Shown here: positions 63,009 to 64,000 of the stretch, piece after piece
How positions within the stretch are numbered: position 1 is the stretch's first letter
Layout: every line of letters starts with the position of its first letter
From: Geojedonia sp051814705
Lineage (GTDB): Bacteria; Bacteroidota; Bacteroidia; Flavobacteriales; Flavobacteriaceae
Length of the DNA stretch: 64,000 nt
Assembly: GCA_051814705.1 (NCBI GenBank)
Contig: JBPWQW010000001.1
Span: 372,001 to 436,000, forward strand
Direction of reading: 5' to 3'
Position numbers and translations under genes: made by a program
Notes under the pieces: model-generated
What the model was told of the DNA's origin: nothing
What the model saw: only the letters and a program-made list of their open reading frames with translations
Database searches by the model: none

Positions 63009-64000
63009 ATGAAGAGGTCATTACTGCTTATAGGATTATTGTTTTCGTTAGGTCTATTTTCACAAAGTGAAGACCTTGGGGACGATTATTTTAAACGTGG
63101 GGAATTTGAAAAGGCTTTGATAACTTACCAAAGACTAACCGAAACCAATAACAATACCACCATATTTAATAAAATCATCAGTACGTTGCAACAAATGGAA
63201 CGATATGATGAAGCACATGAAGCTATTGTGGATCGTATTGGCAAATATAAAATACCTACTCTACTAGTGGAATTGGGCTATAACCATCAGTTGAAAGGGG
63301 ATTTGGAATTGGCAAATCAATACTACACTGATGCTATTTCGTCAATTGAGGAAACTCCCATGTACACGCTTAGCATTGCCAATCAATTTGAAACCCACTC
63401 TTTATTGGAACAGGCCATTATTGTATATAAAAAGGGAATGGAATTAATCCCTAACGCCAATTTTAATATTCAATTGGCTCGAATTTATGGCGAACAAGGC
63501 AATGTTGAACTGATGTTTTCAAATTATATAGATTACATAGAAGCAAAACCCGAATTTTTAAATAATGCCAAAAGAGCTTTTAGTGATTTCATTTCAGAAA
63601 ACAAAGACAGTGAAAACAATGTGATCCTAAAAAAACTACTGCTCAAAAAAATTCAAACGCAACCTGATTTTTACTGGTACGAGTTATTAAGCTGGCTGTT
63701 TGTTCAGGAAAAAGAATATGACAAATCGTTTACGCAAGAAAAAGCATTATACAAACGCAACCCCGAAAGCCTTAATCGAATTGTTGAACTCGCTGTAATA
63801 ACCATTAATTCCAAAGCGTACAATACTGCTACTGAAATTTTTAATTATATTCTCGAAAACAGTCTGGATATACCTACGGTCCTCTTGGCGCATCAATATA
63901 TCTTAGATATTGAAATCGCCAATGCCACCAAAAAAGAACTCCCTGTAATTGATAAAAAATATCTCGATTTATTTAAGCAATTTGGAACTTATGAACAAAC
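63009..64000 (+). CDS. Tetratricopeptide-repeat protein, exported (3' end outside window)
   Basis: Open from ATG 63009 to the window edge, 330 residues visible. Signal peptide about 1-19 (MKRSLLLIGLLFSLGLFSQ). TPR-like helical pairs follow: DDYFKRGEFEKALITYQRLT, LVELGYNHQLKGDLELANQY and others. TPR proteins are scaffolds for protein contact; this one should act in the periplasm. Its place after ribF-serS matches a conserved flavobacterial order, in which I recall a DUF4292 protein and a murein-hydrolase activator following. Role unknown. Confidence 0.88.
   Translation, partial: MKRSLLLIGLLFSLGLFSQSEDLGDDYFKRGEFEKALITYQRLTETNNNTTIFNKIISTLQQMERYDEAHEAIVDRIGKYKIPTLLVELGYNHQLKGDLELANQYYTDAISSIEETPMYTLSIANQFETHSLLEQAIIVYKKGMELIPNANFNIQLARIYGEQGNVELMFSNYIDYIEAKPEFLNNAKRAFSDFISENKDSENNVILKKLLLKKIQTQPDFYWYELLSWLFVQEKEYDKSFTQEKALYKRNPESLNRIVELAVITINSKAYNTATEIFNYILENSLDIPTVLLAHQYILDIEIANATKKELPVIDKKYLDLFKQFGTYEQ

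Overview
The window is a stretch of a Bacteroidota chromosome, almost certainly family Flavobacteriaceae. The evidence is AT-rich DNA with few Shine-Dalgarno sites, promoters with the TAnnTTTG -7 element, two SusC/SusD pairs, type IX secretion C-terminal domains on two exported proteins, a eukaryote-like class Ia ribonucleotide reductase, and a ribF-serS-TPR gene order I associate with this family. The genus cannot be resolved from sequence alone. About fifty genes are present. One is cut at each edge: an RND efflux permease on the left and a TPR protein on the right.

Layout. 1-6.0 kb: tail of an RND permease and a SusC/SusD pair with no enzyme beside it. 6.2-14.4 kb: housekeeping genes (aspS, a CLC chloride channel with CBS domains, a cold-shock protein, tadA, dxs, dgt) plus a 55-residue membrane peptide gene that overlaps the end of dxs on the other strand. 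14.4-22.1 kb: a complete phosphate-uptake locus (outer-membrane porin, pstS, pstC, pstA, pstB, phoU, then a PiT-type transporter with a PhoU-like tail). Both of its transcription units are preceded by direct repeats of AACATT at exactly 11-bp spacing, which look like Pho boxes. 22.3-33 kb: nrdB-nrdA, a DUF3109 protein, a MarC-type membrane protein, small membrane and flavoprotein genes, an S41 protease, a dCMP deaminase, a HupE-like protein, and a umuC-umuD pair.

33.1-55.3 kb is the accessory region and the most interesting part. Two convergent gene sets meet at a terminator near 39.24 kb. The plus-strand set encodes a sugar-1-phosphate nucleotidyltransferase, a WbpP-like NDP-HexNAc 4-epimerase, a sodium/solute symporter and a NagB-PIG-L fusion. 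The minus-strand set encodes a GHMP sugar kinase, SusC, SusD, a GH109-type glycosidase (alpha-N-acetylgalactosaminidase family), a DUF4874/DUF4832 lipoprotein, a PKD lipoprotein, an HGSNAT-like membrane protein and a T9SS-secreted beta-helix protein. A LacI-family regulator gene is divergent from the kinase. A palindrome close to TGTGTTCGAACACA occurs twice between regulator and kinase and once, 20 kb away, in front of the nucleotidyltransferase operon, tying both sets into one regulon. The gene content suggests capture and depolymerisation of a GalNAc-containing glycan. It also suggests a Leloir-like salvage route: kinase to GalNAc-1-P, nucleotidyltransferase to UDP-GalNAc, epimerase to UDP-GlcNAc. 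The substrate and pathway are inferences.

55.4-64 kb returns to core genes: tRNA-Leu(CAA) with its own terminator, prs, rplY, pth, a T9SS-secreted M43 metalloprotease, ribF, serS and a TPR protein. I saw no CRISPR array, transposase, prophage or rRNA operon.
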